Of a DNA stretch of 43,411 nt, positions 15,117-22,468 are shown piece after piece. The stretch's first letter is position 1, and every line of letters begins with the position of its first letter. A program made the translations under genes and the position numbers. Below the pieces are notes generated by a model that saw only the letters and a program-made list of their open reading frames with translations, ran no database searches and had not been told where the DNA came from. This DNA comes from Parafannyhessea umbonata (GTDB lineage: Bacteria > Actinomycetota > Coriobacteriia > Coriobacteriales > Atopobiaceae). The DNA lies in NCBI RefSeq assembly GCF_012844235.1, contig NZ_JABAGR010000011.1, forward strand, positions 1-43,411, given 5' to 3'.

Positions 15117-16556
15117 ATGGCAATCGTAGCGGCGTTCGCGGTTCCGCACCCGCCCCTGATCATCCCGGCCGTAGGCAGGGGCCGCGAGAAAGAGATTCAG
15201 AAGACGATCGACGCGTATCGGGAGGTAGGCGCGCGCATCGCGGAGCTCGACCCGCAGACGATCGTGATATCGTCCCCGCACTCCGTCATGTACCGCGACT
15301 ACATCCACGTATCGCCCGGCGCGTCCGCGGAGGGGAACTTTGGGCAGTTTGGCGCAAGGGAGGCCCGCTACGCGGCGCGCTACGACACTGAGTTCGTGAC
15401 GGCGCTCGCCGCGGCGGCGGACGCGGACGGGCTTGCCGCCGGCTGCGAGGGCGAGCGCGATTCCGCGCTTGACCACGCGACCATGATCCCGCTGCACTTT
15501 ATACAGGAAGCCTACCGCAAGGCCGGGCGCGAGCCGAGCTACAAGGTGGTGCGCATGGGCATTTCCGGCCTTTCGCCCGCGGACCACTACCGCATGGGCA
15601 CGCTGGTGCAGCGCGTGGCCAGCGTGCTGGGGCGGCGCTGCGTGTACGTGGCGTCCGGCGACCTTTCGCACAAGCTTGCGCCAGAGGGCCCGTACGGGTT
15701 TGCGGCGGAGGGGCCCAAGTTCGACCGACGCGTTTGCAACGACTTCTCGACCGCGGATTTTCTTGACCTTTTGATGATCGACCGCGGGTTTGCGGAGCGC
15801 GCGGCAGAGTGCGGCCTGCGCAGCTTCCAGATCATGGCCGGCGCGCTGGACCAGACGGACGTGCGCTCAGAGCTCCTTTCCTACCAGGGGCCTTTTGGCG
15901 TTGGATACGGCGTGGCGGCGTTCGTTCCCACGGGAGAAGAACGCGCGGACCCGGCTCGCGACTTTCTTTCCGCGTACGAGGGCGCCCACCGCGAGGAGAT
16001 GCGTCGCCGCAAGGAGGCGGAGGACCCGCTTGTGAGGCTGGCGCGGCTGTCGCTCGAGACATTCGTTCGCACGGGCGAGCGCCTGCGCGCGGCCGACGTG
16101 CCAGACGGGTTGCTGGCACAGCTGCGCAAGGCGGCGGACGACAGCCCCGCCGGCTGCTTCGTCTCGCTCAAGAAGGACGGCGAGCTGCGCGGCTGCATCG
16201 GGACCATCATGCCCACGCGCGACACCCTGTGGGCAGAGATCCTGGGCAACGCCGTCTCTGCCGGGGCGCATGACCCGCGCTTCTCGCCCGTGCGCAAGGG
16301 CGAGCTGGACGAGCTGGTGTACGACGTGGACGTGCTGACGCCCCCGGAGCGCATAGCGGGGCCGCAGGAGCTGGACGTGCACCGCTACGGCGTGATCGTG
16401 AGCACGGACGACGGCCGGCGCGGTCTGCTCCTGCCCGATCTTGACGGCGTGGACAGCGTGGAGCAGCAGGTGCGCATTGCGGCGCGCAAGGGCGGGATAG
16501 ACCTCTCGCGCGACGACTGGCACCTGGACCGCTTCGAGGTGGTGAGGCACACATGA
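15117..16556 (+). CDS. AmmeMemoRadiSam system protein: LigB/Memo-like dioxygenase fold fused to AMMECR1
   Basis: 479 residues; ATG 15117 behind GGGGAGGAAGGA. Residues 1-275 are a class III extradiol dioxygenase (LigB)-like domain with the expected histidines in FAVPHPPLIIP, SSPHSVMYRDY, LDHATMIPLHF and ASGDLSHKL. Residues about 300-479 are the AMMECR1 domain: VRLARLSLETFVRTGERL, the hallmark GCFVSLKKDGELRGCIGTIMP, DPRFSPVRKGELDELVYDVDVLTPPE, GVIVSTDDGRRGLLLPDLDGVDS, and a DDW near the end. These domains occur with a radical SAM enzyme in the AmmeMemoRadiSam cassette of anaerobes and archaea, whose reaction is not established as far as I know. The stop overlaps the next start by 4 bases (ATGA), giving translational coupling. 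Confidence 0.93.
   Translation: MAIVAAFAVPHPPLIIPAVGRGREKEIQKTIDAYREVGARIAELDPQTIVISSPHSVMYRDYIHVSPGASAEGNFGQFGAREARYAARYDTEFVTALAAAADADGLAAGCEGERDSALDHATMIPLHFIQEAYRKAGREPSYKVVRMGISGLSPADHYRMGTLVQRVASVLGRRCVYVASGDLSHKLAPEGPYGFAAEGPKFDRRVCNDFSTADFLDLLMIDRGFAERAAECGLRSFQIMAGALDQTDVRSELLSYQGPFGVGYGVAAFVPTGEERADPARDFLSAYEGAHREEMRRRKEAEDPLVRLARLSLETFVRTGERLRAADVPDGLLAQLRKAADDSPAGCFVSLKKDGELRGCIGTIMPTRDTLWAEILGNAVSAGAHDPRFSPVRKGELDELVYDVDVLTPPERIAGPQELDVHRYGVIVSTDDGRRGLLLPDLDGVDSVEQQVRIAARKGGIDLSRDDWHLDRFEVVRHT
16278..16291 (-). repeat. GGGCGAGAAG core copy inside the AMMECR1 coding region
   Basis: Reverse-strand 10-mer core (16280-16289) within the DPRFSPVRKG codons; the flank differs from the full 14-mer. 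Confidence 0.4.
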
Positions 16557-17452
16557 CGCGCGCAGCGTCGGGCGCTGCGTCAGGCGCAACGTCAGGCGCG
16601 ACGTGCGACGCGTGCCCACGGCGCTGCAGGCTTGCGGAAGGCGCGGTTGGCCGGTGCCGCGCGCGGCGCTGCCGAGACGGCAGGGTCCTGCCAGAGAACT
16701 ACGGCAGGCTCACGTCCATTGCGCTCGACCCCATACAGAAGAAGCCCATCGCAAGGTGGATGCAAGGTTCGACCGTTCTTTCCGTTGGGAGCTACGGGTG
16801 CAACCTGCGGTGCCCGTTCTGCCAGAACTGGCAGATATCGCAATCCGGCGAGGGCGACGTGCCGTGGCGCGAGGTATCGCCGCGGGAGCTGGTGCGCATG
16901 GCGCTTGACGTGCGGCGCCGCGAGGAGGTGGCCGGCAGACAGATGGCGGGGATCGCCTACACGTACAACGAGCCGCTCGTTGGCTGGGAGTACGTGCGCG
17001 ACTGCGGCGAGCTTGCGCACGAGGCGGGCCTCGCGAACGTGCTCGTCTCGAACGGGTGCGCCACGCCGCAGGTAATTGCAACCCTTGCGCCCCTGGTGGA
17101 CGCCGCCAACATAGACCTCAAGTCCTTCTCACCCGCGTTCTACCACGCGTGCGGCGCGCCTGCCGGGGCGCTGGACGCCGTGCGGCACACCATAGAGGCG
17201 CTGGCCGCGGAGGGCGGCTGCCACCTGGAGGTGACCATGCTCGTCGTGCCCGGCATGAACGACACGGACGATCACATGCAGAGGCTCTCGCGGTGGCTTG
17301 CCTCCGTCGACCGCACGGTGGTGCTGCACGTGACGCGGTTCTTCCCGCGCTGGCACATGTCTGACGCACGGCCGACGGACGTGGAGCTTGTCTATCACCT
17401 GGCTGACGTTGCGCGAGAAGAGCTTGACTGCGTGCTGGTGGGCAACTGCTGA
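16553..17452 (+). CDS. AmmeMemoRadiSam system radical SAM enzyme
   Basis: 299 residues. Radical SAM cluster motif GCNLRCPFCQNWQIS gives C-x3-C-x2-C at residues 83, 87 and 90. An extra N-terminal Cys cluster (Cys18, 21, 25, 35: CDACPRRCRL...GRC), typical of this subgroup and of pyruvate formate-lyase-activase-like proteins, may hold a second metal centre or structural zinc. Downstream motifs GIAYTYNEPLVGWEY, VLVSNGC, ANIDLKSFSPAFYH and LEVTMLVVPGMND resemble PFL-activating enzymes. It overlaps the preceding gene by ATGA, so the two products are made together. The N-terminal repeats ASGA/TSGA are unusual; an internal start is possible but none with a good site is seen. Confidence 0.94.
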   Translation: MTRAASGAASGATSGATCDACPRRCRLAEGAVGRCRARRCRDGRVLPENYGRLTSIALDPIQKKPIARWMQGSTVLSVGSYGCNLRCPFCQNWQISQSGEGDVPWREVSPRELVRMALDVRRREEVAGRQMAGIAYTYNEPLVGWEYVRDCGELAHEAGLANVLVSNGCATPQVIATLAPLVDAANIDLKSFSPAFYHACGAPAGALDAVRHTIEALAAEGGCHLEVTMLVVPGMNDTDDHMQRLSRWLASVDRTVVLHVTRFFPRWHMSDARPTDVELVYHLADVAREELDCVLVGNC

Positions 17453-17532
17453 CGGCGCGACGCAACCGCCCGCGAAGACGGCATGTCTAGCATCTGCCTT
17501 TACGGGTATACATAAAAACATACGCAGTTTTC

Positions 17533-17570
17533 GCGGGGGCCGCATGGCGATTTTGCCACGCGGCCCCCGC
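17533..17570 (+). terminator. Strong GC-rich hairpin after the radical SAM gene
   Basis: GCGGGGGCCGC (17533-17543) pairs with GCGGCCCCCGC (17560-17570); GGC/GCC inside encloses GATTTT. No U-tract follows, and the GNAT ribosome site begins ten bases later. A near twin hairpin follows the GNAT gene. Confidence 0.6.
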
Positions 17571-17593
17571 TTGGCACCCTAAGGAGGCTCAAC

Positions 17594-17869
17594 ATGATCT
17601 TTCAGGTCGACGACAACAGCGTCAAGTTCCTTGGCGACGACAACGAGGTCAAGGGCGCAGTCCTCTTTCCCGACGCGGGGGACGGCGTCGTGGACATCAA
17701 CAAGACGTACGTTGCCCCAACGGAGCGCGGCATGGGGACCGCGGGACTCTTGATGGGCCGCGCGGCGGAGCACATCAAGGCGACGGGCAAGAAGGCCAGG
17801 CTTTCCTGCAGCTATGCGCAAGCGTGGTTCAAGAAGCACCCCGAGTACCAGGGCCTCGTGACGGAGTAG
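17594..17869 (+). CDS. Small GNAT-family N-acetyltransferase (YjdJ/Gtn10-like)
   Basis: 91 residues; ATG behind TAAGGAGGC. It has the minimal GNAT fold of the Gcn5-related type 14 proteins: strands VKFLGDDNEVKGAVLFP and GVVDINKTYVAP, then the acetyl-CoA loop TERGMGTAGLLMGRAAEHIKATG (Q/R-x-x-G-x-G/A pattern), then KARLSCSYAQAWFKKHPEY, which is the family's C-S/P-Y-A...W/YF-x-x-HPEY signature. Substrate unknown. It is probably its own transcription unit, bracketed by two similar hairpins (17533-17570 and 17934-17969). Confidence 0.94.
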   Translation: MIFQVDDNSVKFLGDDNEVKGAVLFPDAGDGVVDINKTYVAPTERGMGTAGLLMGRAAEHIKATGKKARLSCSYAQAWFKKHPEYQGLVTE

Positions 17870-17899
17870 CGCGACGGTCGTGGCGGCGACTGCGCAGGC

Positions 17900-17932
17900 A
17901 GCCGCAAGCCCTGTGGAAGACAACCGCAAGAA
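17900..17932 (+). repeat. 11-bp GCAAG array after the GNAT gene
   Basis: GCAAG at 17904 and 17926 with GGAAG at 17915, again exactly 11 bases apart, starting 31 bases after the TAG stop. Confidence 0.6.
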
Positions 17933-17933
17933 G

Positions 17934-17969
17934 GCGGGCGGCACGTGGCTTTTGCCAACGGCCGCCCGC
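17934..17969 (+). terminator. GC-rich hairpin after the GNAT gene
   Basis: GCGGGCGGC (17934-17942) pairs with GCCGCCCGC (17961-17969), with inner TGGC-TTTT-GCCA. Similar in plan to the hairpin at 17533-17570, including the TTTTGCCA loop side. Confidence 0.6.
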
Positions 17970-17987
17970 TTCGCTTGTACGCGCCGC

Positions 17988-18011
17988 GCGCAGGCGCAGG
18001 CGCAGGCGCAG
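17988..18011. repeat. Four tandem copies of the hexamer GCGCAG
   Basis: A short perfect tandem repeat in the gap between the GNAT gene and the end of the esterase pseudogene. It may vary in copy number by slippage. Confidence 0.7.
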
Positions 18012-18031
18012 GCGCGATCTTGCACCAGTCT

Positions 18032-19245
18032 TTACCTGCGCTGCAGACCGACCCACTCCCACAGGCTCACCGGGCGGCCGCCCACCGTCACGGGCGACCC
18101 GTCCGCGTCGACGTCCACGAAGTCGTGGTACACCTCGACCCAGCAGAAGTGGCCACGGTAGCGAAGCGGCGCGCCCGATGCGTCATGGTAGCGGCCCGTC
18201 AGGTCGTCCACGTGGTCAAACAGGGTAAGGTGGACGTCCGCGCCAAGGCGGCGCAGGTGGCGGTACGTGGGGATCGAGGTGCGACGCGGGTCGACGATGT
18301 CGTCGTCCGCGGACTGCACCAACCAGAGCGGTGTGCGAGCGATGGCCGCGACCTCGGCCTCCGTCGCAAGGTCGTCGTTCCACGCCGGACACACGGCGAT
18401 GCCGGCGGCAAACAGGTCTGGGTAGTCTGCCAGCAGGCGGCACGTCATGAACCCGCCGTTGGAGAGCCCGCCCACGTACACGCGCGACGGGTCAACGGCC
18501 GGCAGCGCCGCGACGGCGCGACGCACCATGTCGCCAAGCGCGCGCACGTAGCGACTCTGGTTGTCGTCATCCATCCGGCCGGATCCAGAGTCCATCCAAT
18601 ACGTGGGGGAAGACGGCACCAGCACGTACGCCGCACCGCCGAGCTTTGCCTGGATGTCCGGTTGCCCAAGCGCCGTCACCCTGTTTGCCATGACCGTCAG
18701 AAACGGCACGCGCGGCTCGCCCGCGCCATGCAGCCACAGCAGCAGCGGCACGGACCGTGGCCGCGGCGAGCGATTACCCCGCGCGCACTCCGGCGTAAAG
18801 AGCGAGAGGCGCATGTGGTACCCATCGAAGTTCCTTCGCCCGTGAGGTCCCATCCCAGCAGGTCGGGACAGGTGTCACCCGCAGACTCATCAAACACGAG
18901 GCCCCCGAGCGCACCCGCAGAAGGATTTTTCGCCGCAAGCGCGCGACGCTGTGCCACGTGAAACACGGGCATGAGCTCCCTCGAGCCCATGACCCCGCCA
19001 CCGATGCGCTGGGTGGCCCTCACCTCCGGAAGCTCGAGCACCACGTGGCTGCCGCCGGGACGACGCGCGCCCATCTCGTCGCACGCCCATGCGCGAAGCA
19101 CGGCTACGTCCTCCCCATCCGCGCGCACGGCAAAGGCATCTGCAAGGTCGCCGGCATCCGCAACGTCGTACGGCAGGTCAAGCACAAGCCTGCTCACGTA
19201 TGCGCCCCTGTCCGTCGCGGTCGTGACGGTTCGATACTCTGCCAT
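18032..19245 (-). pseudogene. Frameshifted secreted-type esterase (Ig-like domain plus PHB-depolymerase-like hydrolase)
   Basis: Two minus-strand reading frames together make one normal protein. The first begins at ATG 19245 (GGAGG upstream): MAEYRTVTTATDRGAYVSRLVLDLP, then an Ig-like N-terminal region ending GGLVFDESAGDTCPDLLGWDLTGEG. The second holds the alpha/beta-hydrolase: YHMRLSLFTPE, VPLLLWLHGAGEP, the nucleophile elbow GLSNGGF, the Asp region SADDDIVDP, and the His in YRGHFCWV. The switch from the first to the second frame falls near 18850-18862, at a GGG run, and needs one extra base. Homologous proteins, as I recall them, run straight through this junction. It may be a real inactivating deletion or a sequencing error. 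No signal peptide is visible on the first part. Confidence 0.82.
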
Positions 19246-19340
19246 GATGCCTCCAAAGTCTTCCGCGAGGCGTCCGCGCGTGGCGCTCGGGCAAATTTCC
19301 GCGCAAGGCGCCCGAAAGGCGGGTCGCAACCATGTTCTCA

Positions 19341-19368
19341 CGTCCTTCTCGCCCGCGGGGCGAGAAGG
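19341..19368. repeat. Hairpin of two inverted GGCGAGAAGG words, one an exact 14-mer
   Basis: CCTTCTCGCC (19344-19353) and GGCGAGAAGG (19359-19368) pair across a 5-base loop. The minus-strand arm is an exact GGGCGAGAAGGACG (19354 to 19341). It lies between pgi and the esterase pseudogene. Confidence 0.7.
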
Positions 19369-19370
19369 GA

Positions 19371-19413
19371 AAGGCCTCCGGGGCCAAAGGCAGATGCCAG
19401 CTCCGGAGGCCTT
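19371..19413 (-). terminator. Terminator of pgi
   Basis: AAGGCCTCCGG (19371-19381) pairs perfectly with CCGGAGGCCTT (19403-19413); 11 bp with a 21-base loop, followed on the minus strand by TTTCCCTTCTC. It lies 67-109 bases past the pgi stop. Confidence 0.6.
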
Positions 19414-19448
19414 GCGTGCTCTAGCTTCGGTCGTCGCCGCGCGCGGCA

Positions 19449-19481
19449 ACCTTGCAGTTGCCTTGCGGCCGCCTTGCGCCT
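19449..19481 (-). repeat. Three 11-bp GCAAG units at the pgi stop
   Basis: On the minus strand GCAAG recurs at an exact 11-base period (complements CTTGC at 19451, 19462 and 19473). The first unit overlaps the pgi TAG stop by two bases. Same orientation relative to the gene as the plus-strand arrays. Confidence 0.75.
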
Positions 19482-21174
19482 ACCTGCGGTGCGCGCGGTA
19501 GTACGCGATGAGCGCCTTCGTAGAGGCGTCCTGGGCGGCGAGCGCCTCGTCGTCGTGGAACGCGGGCGTGATCTGCTTCGCAAGCTGCTTGCCCAGCTCG
19601 ACGCCCCACTGGTCGTAGGAGTCCAGGCCCCAGACCGTGCCCTCGACAAACGTGATGTGCTCGTACAGCGCGATGAGCTCGCCCAGGGCGTGCGCGTTCA
19701 GCGTGTCGCCAAAGATCGACGTGGTCGGGCGGTTGCCGGTGAAGACGCGCGCCGGGACCATCCACTCCGCAGTGCCCTCCGCGCGGACCTCGTCCGCGGT
19801 CTTGCCAAAGGCGAGGGCCTTCGTCTGCGCAAGGAAGTTGCCCAGGAAGAGCTCGTGCACGTCCTGGTCGCCGTCCTTCGTGGGGTTGGGGGTGTTGGCG
19901 AACGCGATGAAATCGGCCGGAATCATGCGCGTGCCCTGGTGAATGAGCTGGTAGAACGCGTGCTGGCCGTTGGTGCCGGCCTCGCCCCAGAAGATCTCGC
20001 CGGTGTCGGACGTGACGGGGGTGCCGTCCCAGCGCGTGGACTTGCCGTTGGATTCCATGGTCAGCTGCTGCAGGTACGCCGGGAAGCGGTGCAGGTACTG
20101 GTTGTACGGCAGCACGGCGTGGCTTGCGGCCTTGAAGAAGTTGACGTACCAGACGTTGATGAGGCCCATGAGCGCGACGACGTTCTGCTCGAGCGGGGTC
20201 TCGCAGAAGTAGGTGTCGAGGTCGTGGAAGCCGGCCAGGAAGTCCTTGAACATCTGCGGGCCAAACGCGATGATGAGCGACAGGCCGACCGCGGCGTCGA
20301 CGGAGTAGCGGCCGCCGACCCAGCTCCAGAAGCCGAAGGCGTTCGCCGGGTCGATGCCGAACTTCTCAACGAGCTCCAGGTTGGTCGAGACCGCGACGAA
20401 GTGCTTCTTGATGGCATCTGCAACGGAGGCGTCGGAGCCGTCGATTGCGCCCTGCGCCTTCAGGCCCTCCAGCAGCCAGGTGCGAGCCTCGCGCGCGTTC
20501 GTCATTGTCTCGAGCGTCGTGAACGTCTTGGACACGATGACCACCAGCGTGGTCTCGGGGTCGAGGCCCTTGACCTTCTCGGCCATGTCGTTGGGGTCGA
20601 TGTTAGAGACGTAGCGCACGGAGATGCCGGCGTCCGCGTACGGCTTGAGCGCCTCGTACACCATGACCGGGCCCAGGTCGGAGCCGCCGATGCCGATGGA
20701 GACGACGGTCTCGATCTTCTTGCCGGTGACGCCCTTCCACTCGCCGGAGCGCACGCTGTCCGCGAACGCGTACATGCGGTCCAGCACCTCGTGCACGTCC
20801 TTCACGCAGTCCTGGCCGTCGACGATGAGCTTGCCGGCGTCGGAAGCGGGACGGCGCAGCGCCGTGTGCAGGACGGCGCGGTCCTCGGTGGTGTTGATGT
20901 GCACGCCGTTGAACATCGCGGTGCGGCGCTCCTCCAGGCCCACGGCCTTGCCAAGGGCGGCCAGCAGCTTGACGGTCTCGTCCGTCACGAGGTTCTTCGA
21001 CAGGTCGAAGTGCAGGTCGGATAGGTCAAACGACAGCTTCTGGACGCGCTGGGGGTCAGCGGCGAACCAATCCTTCAGGCTGATGCCCTTGGACTGGAGG
21101 CTGTCGAAGTGGTCCTGGAGGGCCTTCCACTCTGGGGTCTTCGTCGCGTCGATGGGTGCGGGTACGTCTGACAT
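19480..21174 (-). CDS. pgi: Glucose-6-phosphate isomerase
   Basis: 564 residues. It interconverts glucose-6-phosphate and fructose-6-phosphate in glycolysis. PGI signatures are clear: [73 protein letters not shown], and the C-terminal catalytic lysine region FEDT-like [14 protein letters not shown]. The length and the H-Q-G-T motif match the long eubacterial (E. coli type) form. ATG 21174 has AAGGAG seven bases upstream. Single gene followed by the phased GCAAG array, a terminator and a word hairpin. Confidence 0.98.
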   Translation of the reverse strand: MSDVPAPIDATKTPEWKALQDHFDSLQSKGISLKDWFAADPQRVQKLSFDLSDLHFDLSKNLVTDETVKLLAALGKAVGLEERRTAMFNGVHINTTEDRAVLHTALRRPASDAGKLIVDGQDCVKDVHEVLDRMYAFADSVRSGEWKGVTGKKIETVVSIGIGGSDLGPVMVYEALKPYADAGISVRYVSNIDPNDMAEKVKGLDPETTLVVIVSKTFTTLETMTNAREARTWLLEGLKAQGAIDGSDASVADAIKKHFVAVSTNLELVEKFGIDPANAFGFWSWVGGRYSVDAAVGLSLIIAFGPQMFKDFLAGFHDLDTYFCETPLEQNVVALMGLINVWYVNFFKAASHAVLPYNQYLHRFPAYLQQLTMESNGKSTRWDGTPVTSDTGEIFWGEAGTNGQHAFYQLIHQGTRMIPADFIAFANTPNPTKDGDQDVHELFLGNFLAQTKALAFGKTADEVRAEGTAEWMVPARVFTGNRPTTSIFGDTLNAHALGELIALYEHITFVEGTVWGLDSYDQWGVELGKQLAKQITPAFHDDEALAAQDASTKALIAYYRAHRR

Positions 21175-21310
21175 GCTAGCTCCTTAGGTCTGACTGCAGT
21201 CATGTGCAAGACCGGGTCGCCCGGGCGGCGACCGCAACATACAGCCCTAATTCTACCCCGTTCGCCAAAAGATGCGTGACGGGGCATAAAGTGCCAACAG
21301 ACTTGCGCGC

Positions 21311-21324
21311 GGGCGAGAAGGACG
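21311..21324 (+). repeat. Recurrent 14-mer word (GGGCGAGAAGGACG)
   Basis: Exact non-coding copy between pgi and the UDG-like gene; the match to the 19341 copy extends a few bases on (ACGTG). Confidence 0.7.
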
Positions 21325-21348
21325 TGGGCCCTTTGCCGCGGCGCGCCG

Positions 21349-21903
21349 CTAGATGGGCTCGCCAAGCGGCGGCACGCGCTTCAGGCGCGCCCACATGACC
21401 TGCTTCTGCTGCTTGTCTGCAAGGGCCGCCTCGAAGCCGCCCAGGTTCAGCACACGCATGCCCAGCACTAGCGCCACGACGCCGGGCGCGAGCATCGCCT
21501 CCGCAAAGTCCGGAAGCGCCGCGAGCTCGTCCGCGTACGCCTCGCGCACGGCCGCGGCGGCAGCCTCGTCGCACAAGACGAGCGTCGCCGGGTCAAGCGC
21601 GGCTACGGCGCGGCGCAGCATTTCCACAGGCAGCGGCTTGCCGGTGTCAAGCGAGCACGACATGGCCGCCCAGTCCTCGGGTGCGTAGCCCAGCGCCTCG
21701 AGCGACTTGCGGAGCGCCGTCCCGTCCTCGCCCGAAAGCAGGGGGCGCCCGTCCTTCTCGCCTGCGTTGAGCTGGCCTTTCACAAACAGGACGGAAGAGA
21801 ACGAGTTGCCGGACATGCACACGCCCCTAGACGCGAGCCCCGCGAGCTCCGCGCGGGCCTTCGCCACGTACGCGTCGCGGCGCGCCTCCCTGTCTGACGG
21901 CAT
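21349..21903 (-). CDS. Hypothetical protein with remote similarity to the uracil-DNA glycosylase fold
   Basis: 184 residues; ATG 21903 with GAGGAG upstream. The stretch SVLFVKGQLNAGEKDGRPLLSGEDGTALRKSLEALGYAPEDW follows the plan of family 4/5 UDGs (V-L-F-V-G-E-A-P-G...G-R-P-F-x-G-x-x-G-x-x-L...L-x-x-x-G), but the catalytic GEAPG is replaced by KGQLNAG and the four Fe-S cysteines are absent. The rest (LDPATLVLCDEAAAAAVREAYADELA) resembles the P-x-x-I-V-x-L-G-x-x-A region. It may be an inactive relative with a structural role; the assignment is inference. Divergent from trxA, with 133 bases between the starts. Confidence 0.65.
   Translation of the reverse strand: MPSDREARRDAYVAKARAELAGLASRGVCMSGNSFSSVLFVKGQLNAGEKDGRPLLSGEDGTALRKSLEALGYAPEDWAAMSCSLDTGKPLPVEMLRRAVAALDPATLVLCDEAAAAAVREAYADELAALPDFAEAMLAPGVVALVLGMRVLNLGGFEAALADKQQKQVMWARLKRVPPLGEPI
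21748..21761 (-). repeat. Recurrent word inside the UDG-like gene (AGGCGAGAAGGACG)
   Basis: Coding copy with one mismatch to the 14-mer, in frame as (A)GEKDG. Confidence 0.5.
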
Positions 21904-22036
21904 AGCCGCTCCTCTCGTGTTGTCGTCGTTGGCTTTTATGGATTCGATTCTAGCGCCGCAATCCTGCGTAGATTGGGTATAAGCGCTCCAGAGACAATCT
22001 GCGCGCCCGCGCGCGCCCCTTCGAAGGAGAGAGTTA

Positions 22037-22354
22037 ATGGCAAACGCAATCACCTCCGCGGACTTCGATTCCGTCCTCGCAAGCTCTGACAAGCCGGTCC
22101 TGGTTGACTTCTGGGCTTCCTGGTGCGGCCCCTGCCGCGCGCTTGGCCCCGTCGTCGAGCAGGTTGGGGACGAGATGGCCGACCGCCTGACCGTCTACAA
22201 GTGCAACGTGGACGAGGAGGGCGACCTGGCCCAGAGGTTCCAGATCGTGTCCATCCCCACGCTCATCCTGTTCAAGGACGGCAAGCCCGTCCACACCATG
22301 GTGGGCAACATGCCGAAGGCCGACCTCGTAAAGGAGCTCGAGGCAAACCTGTAG
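22037..22354 (+). CDS. trxA: Thioredoxin
   Basis: 105 residues, typical thioredoxin. It is a cytoplasmic dithiol reductant. The active site WASWCGPCRALGP has Cys30 and Cys33. Other hallmarks: VLVDFWA, the cis-proline strand FQIVSIPTLILFKDGK, and the C-terminal helix KADLVKELEANL. ATG behind GAAGGAGAGAG. A separate terminator follows at 22378-22405. Confidence 0.97.
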   Translation: MANAITSADFDSVLASSDKPVLVDFWASWCGPCRALGPVVEQVGDEMADRLTVYKCNVDEEGDLAQRFQIVSIPTLILFKDGKPVHTMVGNMPKADLVKELEANL

Positions 22355-22377
22355 GGCCCGCCCCACATACGCATTTT

Positions 22378-22405
22378 GCGGACGTCTGCGCGGCGTCCGC
22401 TTTTT
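22378..22405 (+). terminator. Rho-independent terminator of trxA
   Basis: GCGGACG (22378-22384) pairs with CGTCCGC (22394-22400), then TTTTT. The upstream A/T run makes it possibly bidirectional. Confidence 0.8.
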
Positions 22406-22468
22406 GTATCTGTCGGCCGCCGGCCTCCCTGCAGGCATCCGCGCGGCCGCACCCACGGAGGTCATCCC

